A stretch of 55,311 nt of DNA from Anaerozeibacter quisquiliarum (GTDB lineage: Bacteria; Bacillota; Clostridia; Christensenellales; Aristaeellaceae), in assembly GCA_051162045.1 (NCBI GenBank), contig JBISDI010000026.1; one strand, written 5' to 3'. Of this stretch, positions 54,038 through 55,311 are shown in pieces. The position numbers and the translations under genes are program-made. A model generated the notes under the pieces. It was not told the origin of the DNA, made no database searches, and saw nothing but the letters and a program-made list of their open reading frames with translations. How positions within the stretch are numbered: position 1 is the stretch's first letter; each line of letters starts with the position of its first letter.

Positions 54038-54172
54038 CTTGAGCAAGCCTCCGTTTCGTTGATGGTGATCCGCATGCGGCGGATGCACGTGTAACAAAAA
54101 ACGCGTGCGGTTGGATGCCTGCCTCAAAAGATACGGATTCAATTCGGCAAAACATCCAATGGGCACGCGTCA

Positions 54173-54202
54173 ATTATACATGAACGCCATGAGTACTGTC
54201 AA
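54173..54202 (-). promoter_or_regulatory. Strong sigma-A promoter of the sugar ABC operon
   Basis: On the minus strand a perfect TTGACA and a perfect TATAAT are 18 bases apart. A leader of about 130 bases separates it from the binding-protein start. No regulator gene is adjacent. Confidence 0.75.
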
Positions 54203-54313
54203 TAGCGCCGCTCGGTTCTTTCCCCATTTCCTCTGATTTCCCGCTTCGCTTTGAATCCCCTCGAACCGCAGGGGGGAGCAAAAGCGGGGTTGTACGGGAA
54301 AAGCTCAGCCCGT

Positions 54314-55225
54314 CTACCCCCACAGCCGTTCGGGGTACAGCCCCTCGGCCTTGAGCGCGGCGATGGCCTCGCATACGCGCGGCAGATCGTCCCGGTAGGT
54401 GACGCCGTACCAGCGCGCATGGGTGGAGAGCACCTCGAAGCTGGCCGCGTGTTCGGCGATCAGCTGGCTGGGTACCCACGGCAGGAAGTACTCGCAGCCG
54501 AGCGGATTGACCGGCAGGTTGGCATCGAGCCAGGCGGGGAAGCGCGCAATGATCTCGTCCATCATCGAACGCTGGAAGCCCCACAGGTTCAGCGAAACCG
54601 CGGTGCCGGCGGGCAGGTTGACCCAGGTGCCGCCCCCGTCCTCGGTGTAGCGCGCACCGCCGGGTGCGGGCTCGATCCGGGTGCGCTCGACCACGTCGGT
54701 CAGAAAGCCGTCCCGTGTGCGGCACACTCCGCGCGCCACCGAGCCGTGCTCGGTCAGCGTGTTCTCGATGCGGTAGCCCACCATCGCGTGCTCGTTGGGC
54801 GCGTGTTCGGCGCGCAGGAAGCCGGCGATGGCCTCGAACGCGTCGCGGCTGTAGAAATCGTCGGCGTTGATCGCCGCGAACGGCCCGTCGACCGCCTCGG
54901 CCGCGCACAGCAACGCGTGCGCCGTGCCCCAGGGCTTCGCGCGCCCCTCGGGTACGCCGAACCCGTCCGGCAGCCGATCCAGCACCTGATGCGCGTAACG
55001 CAGCGGGATATGCGCGCCGATCCGGTTGCCGATCGTCTCGCGGAACGTTTGCTCGAGCTCGGGCTTGACGATGCATACCACCTCGCCGAACCCGGCGCGC
55101 ATCGCGTCGTAGATGGAAAAATCGATAAGCAGGTGGCCCTGTTCGTCCACCGGGCGCATCTGCTTGAGTCCGCCGAAACGACTGCCCAGCCCCGCGGCCA
55201 TGATGACCAGCTGCGGTTTCTTCAT
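54314..55225 (-). CDS. Sugar-phosphate nucleotidyltransferase-like protein
   Basis: A 303-residue NTP_transferase-fold protein. The N-terminal loop IMAAGLGSRFGGLKQMRPVD is the nucleotide-binding signature. GFGEVVCIVKPELEQTFRET and KPWGTAHALLCAAEAVDGPF follow, and FAAINADDFYSRDAFEAIAG holds the metal-binding Asp. Family enzymes join NTP and a sugar phosphate to make NDP-sugars. The C-terminal part (LPWVPSQLIAEHAASFEVLS) is unlike GalU or RmlA, so substrates are open. The ATG at 55225 is favoured over 55237 by the AAAGGATGG site. It is followed by the sugar importer on the same strand but has its own promoter. Confidence 0.85.
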   Translation of the reverse strand: MKKPQLVIMAAGLGSRFGGLKQMRPVDEQGHLLIDFSIYDAMRAGFGEVVCIVKPELEQTFRETIGNRIGAHIPLRYAHQVLDRLPDGFGVPEGRAKPWGTAHALLCAAEAVDGPFAAINADDFYSRDAFEAIAGFLRAEHAPNEHAMVGYRIENTLTEHGSVARGVCRTRDGFLTDVVERTRIEPAPGGARYTEDGGGTWVNLPAGTAVSLNLWGFQRSMMDEIIARFPAWLDANLPVNPLGCEYFLPWVPSQLIAEHAASFEVLSTHARWYGVTYRDDLPRVCEAIAALKAEGLYPERLWG

Positions 55226-55264
55226 GGCGTCAACCATCCTTTATATGCTAAATTATGCATGGAC

Positions 55265-55293
55265 AGTGTACGCAATCGGCGGGGAAAAGTCAA
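55265..55293 (-). promoter_or_regulatory. Putative promoter of the nucleotidyltransferase-like gene
   Basis: On the minus strand TTGACT and TACACT are 17 bases apart, about 40 bases before the ATG at 55225. Confidence 0.6.
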
Positions 55294-55311
55294 GTAGAGG
55301 CGCATTTCACA

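Overview
The window looks like the chromosome of a GC-rich, Gram-positive anaerobe, probably a Clostridia-like Bacillota. This is inferred from strong AGGAGG ribosome sites, Clostridia-type regulators (PadR with DUF1048, DeoR), phage holin and NlpC/P60 types, a NiCo riboswitch, and the style of the solute-binding proteins. Those proteins have type I signal peptides rather than lipoprotein signals. No rRNA, tRNA or CRISPR array was seen. No housekeeping operon is present: this is accessory sequence made of catabolic and transport cassettes separated by decayed mobile elements.

Layout. 1-3550: an IS21 element (istA/istB) followed by ISL3 and IS3 transposase remnants. 3649-15222: a glycan-type locus with a thioredoxin/CcdA-like membrane protein, a cupin-AraC regulator, a five-gene family-5 (Opp/Dpp-type) ABC importer, two GH172 (DUF2961) enzymes flanking an exported CxxC protein, and a small unknown protein. 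15271-16607: a frameshifted IS3 remnant joined to a broken eutP. 16655-23494: a DeoR regulator divergent from a PHP phosphoesterase, a type I phosphodiesterase and a putrescine/Fe3+-type ABC importer, which suggests uptake and breakdown of an organophosphate. 23620-29448: a recombinase remnant, a 5'-truncated RHS/YD-repeat gene with a variable C-terminal tip and a candidate immunity gene, then a phage sigma-like gene and lysis cassette. 29586-30075: a miniaturised IS3 copy.

30203-33672: a strong promoter, a NiCo (czcD) riboswitch overlapping an intrinsic terminator, a P-type ATPase and an ATC-hydrolase family gene. 33813-36044: a methyltransferase, a ketopantoate-reductase-like gene, and fused fragments of a glycosyltransferase and an amide hydrolase. 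36257-42150: two ABC exporter cassettes, TetR-controlled and PadR-controlled, associated with three dispersed copies of one gene tail plus terminator. 42326-48087: an AraC fusion protein, a transglutaminase-like protein, a mini IS481-like element, a nucleotidyltransferase, and phage DNA-modification remnants. 48186-55225: a Tyr-phosphatase-like protein lacking its catalytic Cys, an RbsABC-type sugar importer, and a sugar-nucleotidyltransferase-like gene.

Shared logic. All three importers place an RNA hairpin directly after the solute-binding-protein gene and before the membrane and ATPase genes, so binding protein can be made in excess. Local regulators (AraC, DeoR, TetR, PadR, NiCo RNA) sit next to the genes they probably control.
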